A stretch of 45,415 nt of DNA from positions 1-45,415 of the IMG/VR virus record IMGVR_UViG_3300044972_001652. One strand, written 5' to 3'. Origin of the DNA: a virus. Under the pieces are notes generated by a model. It was given only the letters and a program-made list of their open reading frames with translations, did not search any database and was not told where the DNA came from. A program made the translations under genes and the position numbers. Positions 8,387-14,830 of the stretch are shown piece by piece. Numbering within the stretch: position 1 is the stretch's first letter; each line of letters starts with the position of its first letter.

Positions 8387-8695
8387 TTATCGAAGGGAGT
8401 CGAGCTGGAGTTCAGCGCTGATGGCTTGGTTCAATTCGTTGAGGGCCTTTTGGGTGGAAAGGATTCGGAGGTTGAACTCACGGCAGGCGTCAGTGTGGTA
8501 GTCACGTTGGCCTTCCATGTCATCGAGCTTGGCGAGAAGTTCGAGGCGTTGGTCGTAGAGGGTGGGTTCTTTGGTGAGGCGTTGGGCCTGGCGATCGAGC
8601 ATTTCGTCAACTTCGGCCACGGGGATGGAGCGGCGGGGTTTGGTTTCGCCGTCACAGATTTGGTTCTTTGATTGGAACTTGGATTTGGTTTTCAT
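8387..8695 (-). CDS. Hypothetical coiled-coil protein, 102 aa
   Basis: The ATG at 8695 lies 11 nt after a perfect hairpin; a longer upstream reading frame exists but would run through that hairpin. The protein has a basic N-terminus (KTKSKFQSKN), then two long amphipathic helices rich in Glu, Arg, Leu and Gln that are likely to form a coiled coil. No family was recognised. It sits between the ssDNA-binding candidate and the MazG-like gene. Confidence 0.65.
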   Translation of the reverse strand: MKTKSKFQSKNQICDGETKPRRSIPVAEVDEMLDRQAQRLTKEPTLYDQRLELLAKLDDMEGQRDYHTDACREFNLRILSTQKALNELNQAISAELQLDSLR

Positions 8696-8706
8696 AGGAG
8701 AAAGAA

Positions 8707-8730
8707 GGCATACGTTAAACGCGGTATGCC
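8707..8730 (-). promoter_or_regulatory. Perfect 7-bp hairpin upstream of the 102-aa gene
   Basis: GGCATAC pairs with GTATGCC around a 10-nt loop. On the minus strand it is followed by the pyrimidine tract TTCTTTCTCCT and then ATG. The C/U tract makes a weak intrinsic terminator possible, but the position directly before a start codon also fits translational or processing control. Confidence 0.6.
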
Positions 8731-8746
8731 AGCGCGTGGGTTTCAC

Positions 8747-9223
8747 TTAGCCAATCGGGAAGAAGCTGGAGATCTCAGACCTGGGTCCGAACTCGTCGCC
8801 TTCCTTGGATTTGCTGGTGCGGATGTTGCCCATCACGGTCTTCCCTGGGAGGTCAGCGATGTAGCTGTCGTCGAAGGGAGGAAGCAGTGGGCGGTTGGAG
8901 GGGATGTCTCGGAGGTTGGCGATGGCCAACTGGAACTTCACGAGGGACTGCAAGTAGGAGTCCTTCCATTCACCGTCACCGAACTCCGTGCCGGGTGCTG
9001 GCCACATGAAGCGATGGGTGATGGGGAATCCGGGGTGGACATCGTTGCCGTTGGTGTCCTTGGCGGGGTCGACGGTCTTGAAGACAACCACGAGCATGTA
9101 GCCTTTGCCGGATTTGCTTTCGGCAATCTCGGCTTTGGCGATGTTCAGGGGTTGCTTGCCTTCAACGAGGAGAGGCATGGAGGTGTCGACATCGTTGAGG
9201 ACGAGGCTGAGGGGTGGGATCAT
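8747..9223 (-). CDS. OB-fold-like single-stranded DNA-binding protein candidate (DUF669-like)
   Basis: The 158-residue protein has a beta-rich N-terminus (AEIAESKSGKGYMLVVVFKTVDP), a middle helical part and a late strand pair (LPGKTVMGNIRTSKSKEGDEFGPRSEI). This layout is typical of phage DUF669/SSB-like proteins next to Sak4-type recombinases. It would coat ssDNA at the replication fork and help the neighbouring RecA-like ATPase. The 38-nt leader before its ATG is almost pure A and C with CAAACA repeats and has no Shine-Dalgarno sequence, which marks it as the first gene of a translational block. The family call is by pattern and context. Confidence 0.68.
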   Translation of the reverse strand: MIPPLSLVLNDVDTSMPLLVEGKQPLNIAKAEIAESKSGKGYMLVVVFKTVDPAKDTNGNDVHPGFPITHRFMWPAPGTEFGDGEWKDSYLQSLVKFQLAIANLRDIPSNRPLLPPFDDSYIADLPGKTVMGNIRTSKSKEGDEFGPRSEISSFFPIG

Positions 9224-9261
9224 AGTGTTTGTGTTTTCTTGTGTTTGTTTGTTTTGTGTTT
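9224..9261 (-). promoter_or_regulatory. A/C-rich (CAAACA) translational leader
   Basis: The whole gap between two genes is made of A and C with repeated ACAAACAAACACAA motifs on the minus strand and just one G and one T. It is unstructured and lacks a Shine-Dalgarno sequence. Near-identical leaders precede 15766 (minus), 14729 (minus) and the capsid gene at 34721 (plus). Confidence 0.6.
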
Positions 9262-9447
9262 TCAGGCCCCAAGGGTGGGGAGAGAAAGTGGATCGAGTTC
9301 GGTGGAACTGGAAAGTGGTGAGGACCAGGGCGCGACAGAGGTGACAGGCAAGCCGTCGGTTTCTAGGGATTCTTGAATATCTGCGGAGGTGGCTTCAAGA
9401 GATTCACTCGGATCGAGTTCAAGGGCGACGAGGAAGGTGCGGGTCAT
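9262..9447 (-). CDS. Small acidic hypothetical protein, 61 aa
   Basis: The ATG at 9447 lies 2 nt after the stop of the 40-aa membrane protein. The N-terminus (MTRTFLVALELDPSESL) looks like a short strand-helix fold, and the C-terminal half is Ser/Pro/Leu-rich and probably flexible. Not recognised. Its place in the Sak4/SSB cluster is the only functional hint. Confidence 0.58.
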   Translation of the reverse strand: MTRTFLVALELDPSESLEATSADIQESLETDGLPVTSVAPWSSPLSSSTELDPLSLPTLGA

Positions 9448-9449
9448 GG

Positions 9450-9572
9450 TTAGTGGTCCTTCTTGATGTAGTCCATAAATGTAAAATAACCCCAGGTGAT
9501 GCCGCAGACAGCTAAGACGAAGACACCGAAGGCATCGCCAATGGTCCAGATGAATAAAGCAAGAGGGTTCAT
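9450..9572 (-). CDS. Single-span membrane microprotein, 40 aa
   Basis: The ATG overlaps the stop of the Sak4-like gene (ATGA). Residues about 5-33 are strongly hydrophobic and aromatic (LFIWTIGDAFGVFVLAVCG), and the C-terminus is charged (DYIKKDH), which suggests one membrane span with the tail in the cytoplasm. No family was recognised. It is one of several tiny membrane proteins in this early region. Confidence 0.6.
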   Translation of the reverse strand: MNPLALFIWTIGDAFGVFVLAVCGITWGYFTFMDYIKKDH

Positions 9573-10348
9573 TTCGTTTTGGAGATGAGTTTGCTGATGT
9601 CGTCTGGATTGAAGGAAGTGCCCAGCCCGGAGGAAGTCTTGAGCCCAAGATTCGCTGAGCGGGAGTCCGGGACGGTGAGGACTTTGCGGGTTTCCTTGAA
9701 AGTGGCGGTGCCTGGAACGCCGGTGGTTTCGACCGTCACCTGCCAAGCTTCTTCAAACCACCCGGAGAGGAAGTCTCGGATTTGACCGGGGACGTTGATG
9801 AAGTTGAGGAGGGTTCCTTTCATGTCATCCTTGTCGGTCTTGATGTGAGCACAGATGACGATGCGTTTGCCACAGCCTTTGAGCCAGAAGATGGTGCGTT
9901 GCATGAGGCCGAAGAACACACCCCAGTCACGTTGCTCGAAAGCGGAATCGGAGATGGTGACGTTGAAGCCTTCGGATGGTGGGCGCTTCTGATTGACGAG
10001 GACTTGGATGAAGACGAACTGGACGAAGGAGGTGAGGGAGTCGATGACGATGGTTTCGACGTTGGGATCGTTGGCGGCTTCGGAGAGGAGTTCCGTGCAG
10101 CGTTCGAGGAGTTTCACTCGCGGAGTGGGTTTGCCCTTGGCGTCGGTGAAAGGTGTGTCGTAGAACCACGGTTGGGTAAGGCGTTTGCCAGCATTGAGGA
10201 ACTTCACTGGGCCGTTGAGGTTCCCGTCACAGTCGAGGATGAAGGGTTTTGGGAGCTGCAAGGCAATGGTGGTTTTGCCTGTGCCGGGGGCTCCGATGAG
10301 AAGGAAAGATTGAGGAAGCGAGGGGAGAAAGTCGGTGGAGGATTTCAT
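9569..10348 (-). CDS. Sak4/RecA-like phage recombination ATPase (AAA_24 type)
   Basis: The protein has 259 residues. Walker A is GAPGTGKTT (residues 19-27) and Walker B is ETIVIDSLTSF with Asp103. The rest follows the phage AAA_24/Sak4 pattern of a RecA core without the DNA-binding extensions of bacterial RecA. Sak4 proteins promote single-strand annealing with the help of a phage SSB, and an SSB-like gene lies two genes downstream. This fits recombination-dependent replication together with the Cas4-like nuclease at 10940. It starts directly after the stop of the 91-aa gene. Confidence 0.83.
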   Translation of the reverse strand: MKSSTDFLPSLPQSFLLIGAPGTGKTTIALQLPKPFILDCDGNLNGPVKFLNAGKRLTQPWFYDTPFTDAKGKPTPRVKLLERCTELLSEAANDPNVETIVIDSLTSFVQFVFIQVLVNQKRPPSEGFNVTISDSAFEQRDWGVFFGLMQRTIFWLKGCGKRIVICAHIKTDKDDMKGTLLNFINVPGQIRDFLSGWFEEAWQVTVETTGVPGTATFKETRKVLTVPDSRSANLGLKTSSGLGTSFNPDDISKLISKTK

Positions 10349-10624
10349 TTAGTGAAGTTGATTGTGGAGTTTGGAGAGCAGGAGATCGAAGCGGCGAAGT
10401 GCCTGAGTTGGGTCGAGGGAGAAGAGAGGGCGGATCTCGGAGAGTTCGTTCTCAAGAGGGAGGTAGAGTTCTCGAAGGATTTGCTTCTCTTGGCTGGTGG
10501 TGTTGTGGAAGATGGATGCGGTGGTCTCTTCGGAGGTAATGCAAAGGATGGCCCGGTGAAGGAACATCTTGTTGTTGTGAATAGCGAGCGGGGTTACGTG
10601 GTGGGTGATGGTGGGTGGGGTCAT
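10349..10624 (-). CDS. Hypothetical helical protein, 91 aa
   Basis: The start at 10624 was chosen for its ATGA overlap with the upstream membrane protein gene. The protein is mostly helical with many Leu and Glu/Gln residues in the second half (SQEKQILRELYLPLENELSEI). It is not recognised and lies between the recombinase gene and the small membrane-protein genes. Confidence 0.6.
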   Translation of the reverse strand: MTPPTITHHVTPLAIHNNKMFLHRAILCITSEETTASIFHNTTSQEKQILRELYLPLENELSEIRPLFSLDPTQALRRFDLLLSKLHNQLH

Positions 10625-10815
10625 TTGTTCCGACAGAGGAAGAGGAGATAAGAGACGAAGGCAACCACCAGAAGGAGTTGAACCCACTGGGAGGTGGTGA
10701 TGGGATGAGCGGCTAGACTGGTCTCAAAAGCTTGAATGGAGATAAGCCCTTTATTTTCAAGTGGTGTGTCGTAGCTATGCATAAGATTAGACTGGTTTCC
10801 ATTTTTTAAGTCCAC
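10621..10815 (-). CDS. Small membrane protein with C-terminal span (53-64 aa)
   Basis: The C-terminal span is clear (VQLLLVVAFVSYLLFLC, then RNK). The start is uncertain: GTG at 10815 overlaps the end of the 45-aa gene, while ATG at 10782 would give 53 residues. The stop overlaps the next start (ATGA), so the frame is well supported. A soluble N-terminus with a C-terminal anchor suggests action at the inner membrane. The target is unknown. Confidence 0.6.
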   Translation of the reverse strand: MDLKNGNQSNLMHSYDTPLENKGLISIQAFETSLAAHPITTSQWVQLLLVVAFVSYLLFLCRNK

Positions 10816-10943
10816 TCCTTAGGATTATTGTCTTCAATACTGGCAAGCCAAATGTTGCTAAGCGGATTGATAATGGCAATTTCAAGTCTCCAGTCTTTGT
10901 CAGACTCGAAGTACCGAGGGCTGCGATGTGAGTGTATGTTCAT
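10806..10943 (-). CDS. Hypothetical protein, 45 aa
   Basis: This short gene has an ATG that overlaps the stop of the Cas4-like nuclease gene (ATGA), and it fills an otherwise empty gap. The product is polar with several Trp and Ile residues (KDWRLEIAIINPLSNIWLA). Not recognised. Confidence 0.55.
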   Translation of the reverse strand: MNIHSHRSPRYFESDKDWRLEIAIINPLSNIWLASIEDNNPKEWT

Positions 10944-12094
10944 ACTGGTTTCCATGTGTTCTCCTGGTAAGATCCACTTTCAAGCATCATCATCCTCTGC
11001 TCGGGTGGGAGTGAGCAGACCTCGAAGAAGGCGCATTTGCCATACTTGCCGATGCACCACTGGGTCTTCCGAGGGAAGTAGCTGTTGGTGAGGTTGGCGA
11101 TGAACTCTTCGATGAGGGCAAGAGCGTCTGTGCGGAACTCGGTTTCTTTCCAAGTGTCATAGCGATAAAACCGACGATGTGGCTCGAAGGCTTTGGCGGT
11201 GGACTTCTTTCCACTTGCTGTCACTGCGGAGACAGGCTTGCGACAAGCGAGGACGTTCACCATGAAGCCTTGGATGTCAAGTTCAGGGAACGCGGCTCGG
11301 GCAGCGGCGACATAGCCAACTGGTTGCATGGCGATCTCGAAACCATCAAAGAAATCACCGGAGAGAATGGATGTGGTTTTGTGGTCAACCAGCCAGTGCT
11401 CACCAGAGAGGGAGGCGATCATGTCCACAATGCCGGTCCATTCAATGGAGCAGTCGATCAAACCATCAGTGCCAAGTTGAACTCGACCTTCATCTTCCGC
11501 GAAGAACTCCTCGGCGGCAGCGTCATTGGAGAGTTTACCATAGCCCCAGTCTTTAAAGACTGACGTCGGGAGTTGGATCTTACCGAGGGGGTAAGAGAAG
11601 GAGAACTCAACGAGAGGTTTGGATTGATGTGTGACCGGGACGACGACTTCGCTTTGGTAGTGGGTGAGGTATTCCGCGAAGGAGTTGATGCAGTACTCGG
11701 GAGTGCGGTAATCGTTGATGAAGCCGATGGGGTATTCAGCGAAGGTGGATTCGATGGCGAGGTAGCAACGCTGGAGGAGGGCCTCGCGAGTCAAGGTGCA
11801 GTTTGTGTCCAAGTCAAATTGCATTCCAATCTTCTCCTTGTTCCGATACCAAATCTCCAACGCTGCGTGCATGGCGGCTCCAAAGACGAGGGCGGACTTG
11901 GGGCCGGGGGATTTGGAGTGGACGAGTTTGTATTCCGCCAAGCGGTTGCAGCCTAGGAAGGATTCAATTGAAGACCAGTCAATGCGGAGCTGGAGGGTGC
12001 CGTCAGGAAGCCAGTGGAAGAGTTTGCGAGTTTGCCCTTGGGAGGGGGCGGGATGGTGCAACTGGACGGACGGGAGCGGGGATGGTATTAGCAT
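10940..12094 (-). CDS. PD-(D/E)XK nuclease with predicted Fe-S cluster (Cas4/RecB-like)
   Basis: The protein has 384 residues. It has the RecB/Cas4 nuclease signature in order: Glu163, Asp224, D-H-K at 237-239 and the QxxxY motif Q257-Y261. One Cys near the N-terminus (C49) and three near the C-terminus (C347, C354, C360) match the four-Cys iron-sulfur cluster of Cas4/AddB-type nucleases. It probably resects DNA ends to give ssDNA for the Sak4-like ATPase. The product could also degrade host DNA or act against host defences. A putative 86-aa gene overlaps its first 92 nt. Confidence 0.85.
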   Translation of the reverse strand: MLIPSPLPSVQLHHPAPSQGQTRKLFHWLPDGTLQLRIDWSSIESFLGCNRLAEYKLVHSKSPGPKSALVFGAAMHAALEIWYRNKEKIGMQFDLDTNCTLTREALLQRCYLAIESTFAEYPIGFINDYRTPEYCINSFAEYLTHYQSEVVVPVTHQSKPLVEFSFSYPLGKIQLPTSVFKDWGYGKLSNDAAAEEFFAEDEGRVQLGTDGLIDCSIEWTGIVDMIASLSGEHWLVDHKTTSILSGDFFDGFEIAMQPVGYVAAARAAFPELDIQGFMVNVLACRKPVSAVTASGKKSTAKAFEPHRRFYRYDTWKETEFRTDALALIEEFIANLTNSYFPRKTQWCIGKYGKCAFFEVCSLPPEQRMMMLESGSYQENTWKPV

Positions 12095-12263
12095 ATGTTT
12101 TTGTGGTGGTGATCAGGCAGGGGGAAGTGAAGAGGGAGTCACGTGGAATCGGCACTGTGAGGGAGTAGTCAAAGGGGCCGGAGATGACGGCTACCGTGCG
12201 TCCTGTTGGCATGTGGTGGATTACACAGGAGCAGCAGGTGAGGTGGAATAGGGTGGTACACAT
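12003..12263 (-). CDS. Possible small protein, 86 aa, overlapping the nuclease start
   Basis: It starts 6 nt after the stop of the 84-aa gene and fills the 175-nt gap before the nuclease gene, but its last 92 nt overlap that gene in another frame. The first half (Cys-rich, then TVAVISGPFDYSLTVPIPRDSL) looks protein-like, while the second half is Pro/Arg-rich as expected from an overlap frame. If it is not translated, 12095-12269 is a leader of the nuclease gene. Confidence 0.4.
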   Translation of the reverse strand: MCTTLFHLTCCSCVIHHMPTGRTVAVISGPFDYSLTVPIPRDSLFTSPCLITTTKTYANTIPAPVRPVAPSRPLPRANSQTLPLAS

Positions 12264-12269
12264 GGTGGG

Positions 12270-12524
12270 TTAGAGGAGGTGAGAGAGGTCTTCGGACGCA
12301 GAGAGGTCTTTCTTGACTCCGGTGATCTTCTTCGCTGCGGAGGTTTTGAGTTTCTTTCGCACGGAGGGGGAGACACGAGCTGCTCGGGTGGATTTGAGGA
12401 GGGCTTCGAGTTCGAGCTCATTCATCTTGTCGAGGGATTTGTCGAAGAGCTGGTGGAAGGGAACGTCCTCGAAAAGATGGCGGGAGTGTTCGTCGGAACG
12501 GAAGGCGGGTGGCGTGGGGGTCAT
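12270..12524 (-). CDS. Hypothetical protein, 84 aa
   Basis: Linked to the upstream gene by ATGA. The product is charged and helical with a Lys-rich C-terminal part (VRKKLKTSAAKKITGVKKDL). Its last residues (LSHLL) are the same as those of the 74-aa protein encoded at 13296-13520, another small basic protein in this cluster. Possible nucleic-acid contact; otherwise unrecognised. Confidence 0.62.
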   Translation of the reverse strand: MTPTPPAFRSDEHSRHLFEDVPFHQLFDKSLDKMNELELEALLKSTRAARVSPSVRKKLKTSAAKKITGVKKDLSASEDLSHLL

Positions 12525-12784
12525 AGAGGTGCGGAGAAGGAGATTCGAGAAAGCAGAAGTGCAAGCTGCTGTTCGTTAGGGGAGAACTCAGCGGCTTCCG
12601 TTGGAAGGGGGATTGATCGTGTGACTTCGGCGGTGAGGGAGCGGAAGAGATTAGAGAGAATGGCATCCATGACTCCACGGCGTGGAGCGCAGGCGAAGAG
12701 ACGCGCGAAGTCTTCCTCTCCGACGTCGAAGCGAACCTCTCGGAGGGGAACGTGTTGAAGCTTGTAAGGGTTTGAGAGATTCAT
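12521..12784 (-). CDS. Hypothetical protein, 87 aa
   Basis: The start at 12784 gives an ATGA overlap with the upstream gene; an ATG five codons earlier is less likely. The sequence is helical (VGEEDFARLFACAPRRGVMDAILSNLF) and ends in a Leu-rich helix. No family was recognised. Confidence 0.62.
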   Translation of the reverse strand: MNLSNPYKLQHVPLREVRFDVGEEDFARLFACAPRRGVMDAILSNLFRSLTAEVTRSIPLPTEAAEFSPNEQQLALLLSRISFSAPL

Positions 12785-13296
12785 AGGAGGGTGTAACAAC
12801 CGGGCTGTGGGCCTGGCACGAGTTCGATGTTAGGGAAGAGGGAGAGGAGTTGGGTCTCGGCTTCCGGTGTGAGGTGGGTGATGTTGACAGGGAATGGAAT
12901 GATGTCAAAGTTCTTCAAAGTGAGGAGGGCGTTTCGGATGGTCGGGTCAGAGACGTTAACAGGTGGGATGGAAGGAGTGGAATCGAGGGCGAGGGCCTCA
13001 GGAGAGGAAACGGCGAGGTGCTTCTGCTTGGTGGTCGTCCGGCGGGGGCCGATGTAAACGTGGCCTTCGGGAGTTTCGGAGAAAACGAACTGGGAGAAGA
13101 GGAGGCCAGCCGTGTTGCGGTCAATCGTGGAGGTGATTGAGGTCTGGGTGATGTAGGTGAGGAGGGCTTTGCGCAGGTGCTGGCGGATGGTCGAGGCCGC
13201 GGAAAGGGTCTGGACAGTGGATGGGCTGGGATAGTTGCGGACGATCTTGAGAAGGTCTTCTTCGTAAGCGCGGAAGTGGATTTCAGAGGGGGACAT
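12781..13296 (-). CDS. Hypothetical protein, 171 aa
   Basis: The N-terminal half is helical and includes a likely helix-turn-helix-sized segment; the second half is Pro/Thr/Leu-rich and mixed alpha/beta. Its ATG overlaps the previous stop by one base (TGATG). Not recognised. Its place in a chain of small genes upstream of the nuclease suggests an early host-directed or replication role. Confidence 0.62.
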   Translation of the reverse strand: MSPSEIHFRAYEEDLLKIVRNYPSPSTVQTLSAASTIRQHLRKALLTYITQTSITSTIDRNTAGLLFSQFVFSETPEGHVYIGPRRTTTKQKHLAVSSPEALALDSTPSIPPVNVSDPTIRNALLTLKNFDIIPFPVNITHLTPEAETQLLSLFPNIELVPGPQPGCYTLL

Positions 13297-13520
13297 CAGA
13301 GGAGATGGGAGAGGTTGGTAAGGGCCATGGAGTTTTTATGGAGTTTGAGGGGAGCGGCTTTGCGAGGCTTCTTGGCTTTCTTCTTTTGCTTGGCGAGTTC
13401 CTTGAGGCGCATGGCTTCTCCATACTTACCCGCTAGGATATAAGCGGTGATCTTTTTGTCGGTAAGTGGGGTTGACGGAGGGGAGAAGGGACGGGATTTG
13501 AGAGAGCCGGAGGTGGTCAT
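13296..13520 (-). CDS. Small basic hypothetical protein, 74 aa
   Basis: It has a conserved-looking core (DKKITAYILAGKYGEAMRLKELA) followed by a long Lys run (KQKKKAKKPRKAA). Such a basic tail suggests RNA or DNA binding. It starts 5 nt after the stop of the 58-aa gene and ends with the LSHLL residues also seen in the product of 12270-12524. Confidence 0.58.
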   Translation of the reverse strand: MTTSGSLKSRPFSPPSTPLTDKKITAYILAGKYGEAMRLKELAKQKKKAKKPRKAAPLKLHKNSMALTNLSHLL

Positions 13521-13525
13521 GGTGG

Positions 13526-13702
13526 TTAGTCTTCGAGAAAACGAAGGTTGTTTAAGGTAGCTTTATCACTTCCTTTAAGGTTTTGTCTCACTCGTCGTAA
13601 AGCACCTATACGGGTTGGGGCATTAAGATGCACGCCTGATTTACCTTTGACGCCCTTGCGCGTTAGGGCAGCGTCGAGAAGTTTGTTAAGGGAAGGCTTC
13701 AT
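13526..13702 (-). CDS. Small basic hypothetical protein, 58 aa
   Basis: The open frame runs from ATG at 13702 to TAA at 13526-13528. The product is Lys/Arg/Leu-rich (MKPSLNKLLDAALTRKG, then RRVRQNLKGSDKATLNNL) and predicted helical. The spacing of 5 nt to the next gene supports translation. Not recognised. Confidence 0.52.
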   Translation of the reverse strand: MKPSLNKLLDAALTRKGVKGKSGVHLNAPTRIGALRRVRQNLKGSDKATLNNLRFLED

Positions 13703-13709
13703 TGGTAGG

Positions 13710-13796
13710 TCAAAGGGGATCTTTGGTTTTGAAGTCTGCGATCACTAAGACTGTGATGGTTAACAGGGTGAGTAGAGTTAGGATTAGTGGGTGCAT
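13710..13796 (-). CDS. Possible membrane microprotein, 28 aa
   Basis: A single hydrophobic span (LILTLLTLLTITVLVIA) is followed by a short charged tail (DFKTKDPL). It lies 7 nt before the 58-aa gene and directly after the 435-bp noncoding stretch. Its size alone makes the call tentative, but it matches the pattern of other tiny membrane proteins in this region. Confidence 0.42.
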   Translation of the reverse strand: MHPLILTLLTLLTITVLVIADFKTKDPL

Positions 13797-14231
13797 GGGG
13801 AATTGGATGAGGCCACAGTTATGAGCTGTTCGTTTGGAGTTAACCTTATCGCTGGGACGACCTCTGGGTTTCTGCTTAGTATGAGGGAATCGTTACAGAT
13901 TCTGGATGTGGTAGCAACCACCTGTGCTAGTTGTGCTGTCTGATACTAAACGAAATGGCGAGCCACCACATTGTCAGCAGGTTGCTCAGTCTCTGGGTTA
14001 TGTGTCTTGCACGTCTGCTGGATTCACTCGGGGACCAGTCCCTGCCATGTTTTGTTTTAACGAGCCTCACTTGGCTTCGTGCTCGGAGGGTTCCAAAACT
14101 TACTACCCACAAATAGCAACTTTACAGCTTGCAACTGGCAGTCCCTTTGTCCAGTGGGATCAGCAAATCTCTGTTTGGAGGGTGGGTCGAGACAGTGAGG
14201 AAGACCCACTGAAAGGCATGACCCTCAAATT
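13797..14231 (-). ncRNA. 435-bp gene-free stretch, candidate structured RNA (region A)
   Basis: No credible gene is present on either strand. Several strong hairpins are visible: GTGGGTC/GACCCAC (14182-14188 with 14203-14209), CGAG/CTCG near 14059-14085, GTGGT-4nt-ACCAC (13908-13921) and the nearly palindromic GGGACCAGTCCC. A longer CAGCAG/CTGCTG pairing spans about 13976-14022. Its 5' end on the minus strand carries an element (14203-14229) related to one in region B (14814-14838). Minus-strand transcription is assumed from the operon. No tRNA-type T-arm was found. Confidence 0.4.
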
Positions 14232-14498
14232 TTACCACTTCTCTTTGTTAGCCCAGTAAGCGGCGGACATCTTGCCTTTGTCGATGTTCTTAGCGTGACG
14301 AGCTTTGAAAGCTTCGTTGCGTTTGCTGCCGTCAGGGGATCCGGTGACTCCTTGCTGGCCGAAGCGAATGGTTTTGACTTGATCGCCTTCTTTAGCGACG
14401 ACCACGTGAGATTTGGTTGGGTGGGAAGGTGTGCGCTTTGGGGAGTTGACACCGGAGACGCCAACTCGGGCGAGGAGTGAGGATAGTTTTGAGCTCAT
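14232..14498 (-). CDS. DUF6321-like phage protein, 88 aa
   Basis: The C-terminal half (FGQQGVTGSPDGSKRNEAFKARHAKN, ending SAAYWANKEKW) is a pattern I recognise from many phages (DUF6321-like). The function is unknown; the strongly basic tail suggests nucleic-acid contact. The gene stands alone between two gene-free, structured regions, with a 21-nt gap to the gene downstream of it on the plus-strand map. Confidence 0.72.
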   Translation of the reverse strand: MSSKLSSLLARVGVSGVNSPKRTPSHPTKSHVVVAKEGDQVKTIRFGQQGVTGSPDGSKRNEAFKARHAKNIDKGKMSAAYWANKEKW

Positions 14499-14519
14499 GG
14501 CTGTGCTTGGGGAGTTGGT

Positions 14520-14729
14520 TTATTCCCCGTCAGAGACGGGTTCGTGCTCTGGTTCGACTTCCTTTTCTTCCTCAGGCTCGGAGAACTCAGTCAAAGGGCC
14601 GCAGCCACTTGGACCGGAGAGTATCTGCTTGTTCTCAAGGTCGATGATGTCGAAGTCTTCTTTGTTTGAAGGGAGAACGTTGGAGAAGAAGTATTGATCT
14701 TTGTTGGTATCGAAGAGGAGATATTTCAT
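14520..14729 (-). CDS. Small acidic protein, 69 aa (92 aa from an alternative start)
   Basis: ATG 14729 was chosen because it follows CAAACAACAAT, the same leader that precedes the capsid gene start. An in-frame ATG at 14798 would add 23 Asn/Pro/Gln-rich residues. The first part (MKYLLFDTNKDQYFFSNVLPS) looks like a small beta-rich fold, and the C-terminus is strongly acidic (EEEKEVEPEHEP). Acidic early phage proteins often act as DNA mimics or inhibitors; here that is only a possibility. Confidence 0.6.
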   Translation of the reverse strand: MKYLLFDTNKDQYFFSNVLPSNKEDFDIIDLENKQILSGPSGCGPLTEFSEPEEEKEVEPEHEPVSDGE

Positions 14730-14830
14730 ATTGTTGTTTGGATTTGGTTGAGGGTTGACACTGAAGTATTGCAACTTCTCTTGTTGGTTATCCGACATTC
14801 TCGGAAAGGCTCTGACCCTGAGTGGCAACC

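Noticed and set aside
9782-10651. 289-codon plus-strand frame opposite the Sak4-like gene
   Set aside because: Low-complexity Glu/Gly/Val shadow; the minus-strand ATPase motifs are clear.
13924-14259. 111-codon plus-strand frame in noncoding region A
   Set aside because: Runs against the operon, overlaps the end of the DUF6321-like gene, and its composition is not protein-like.
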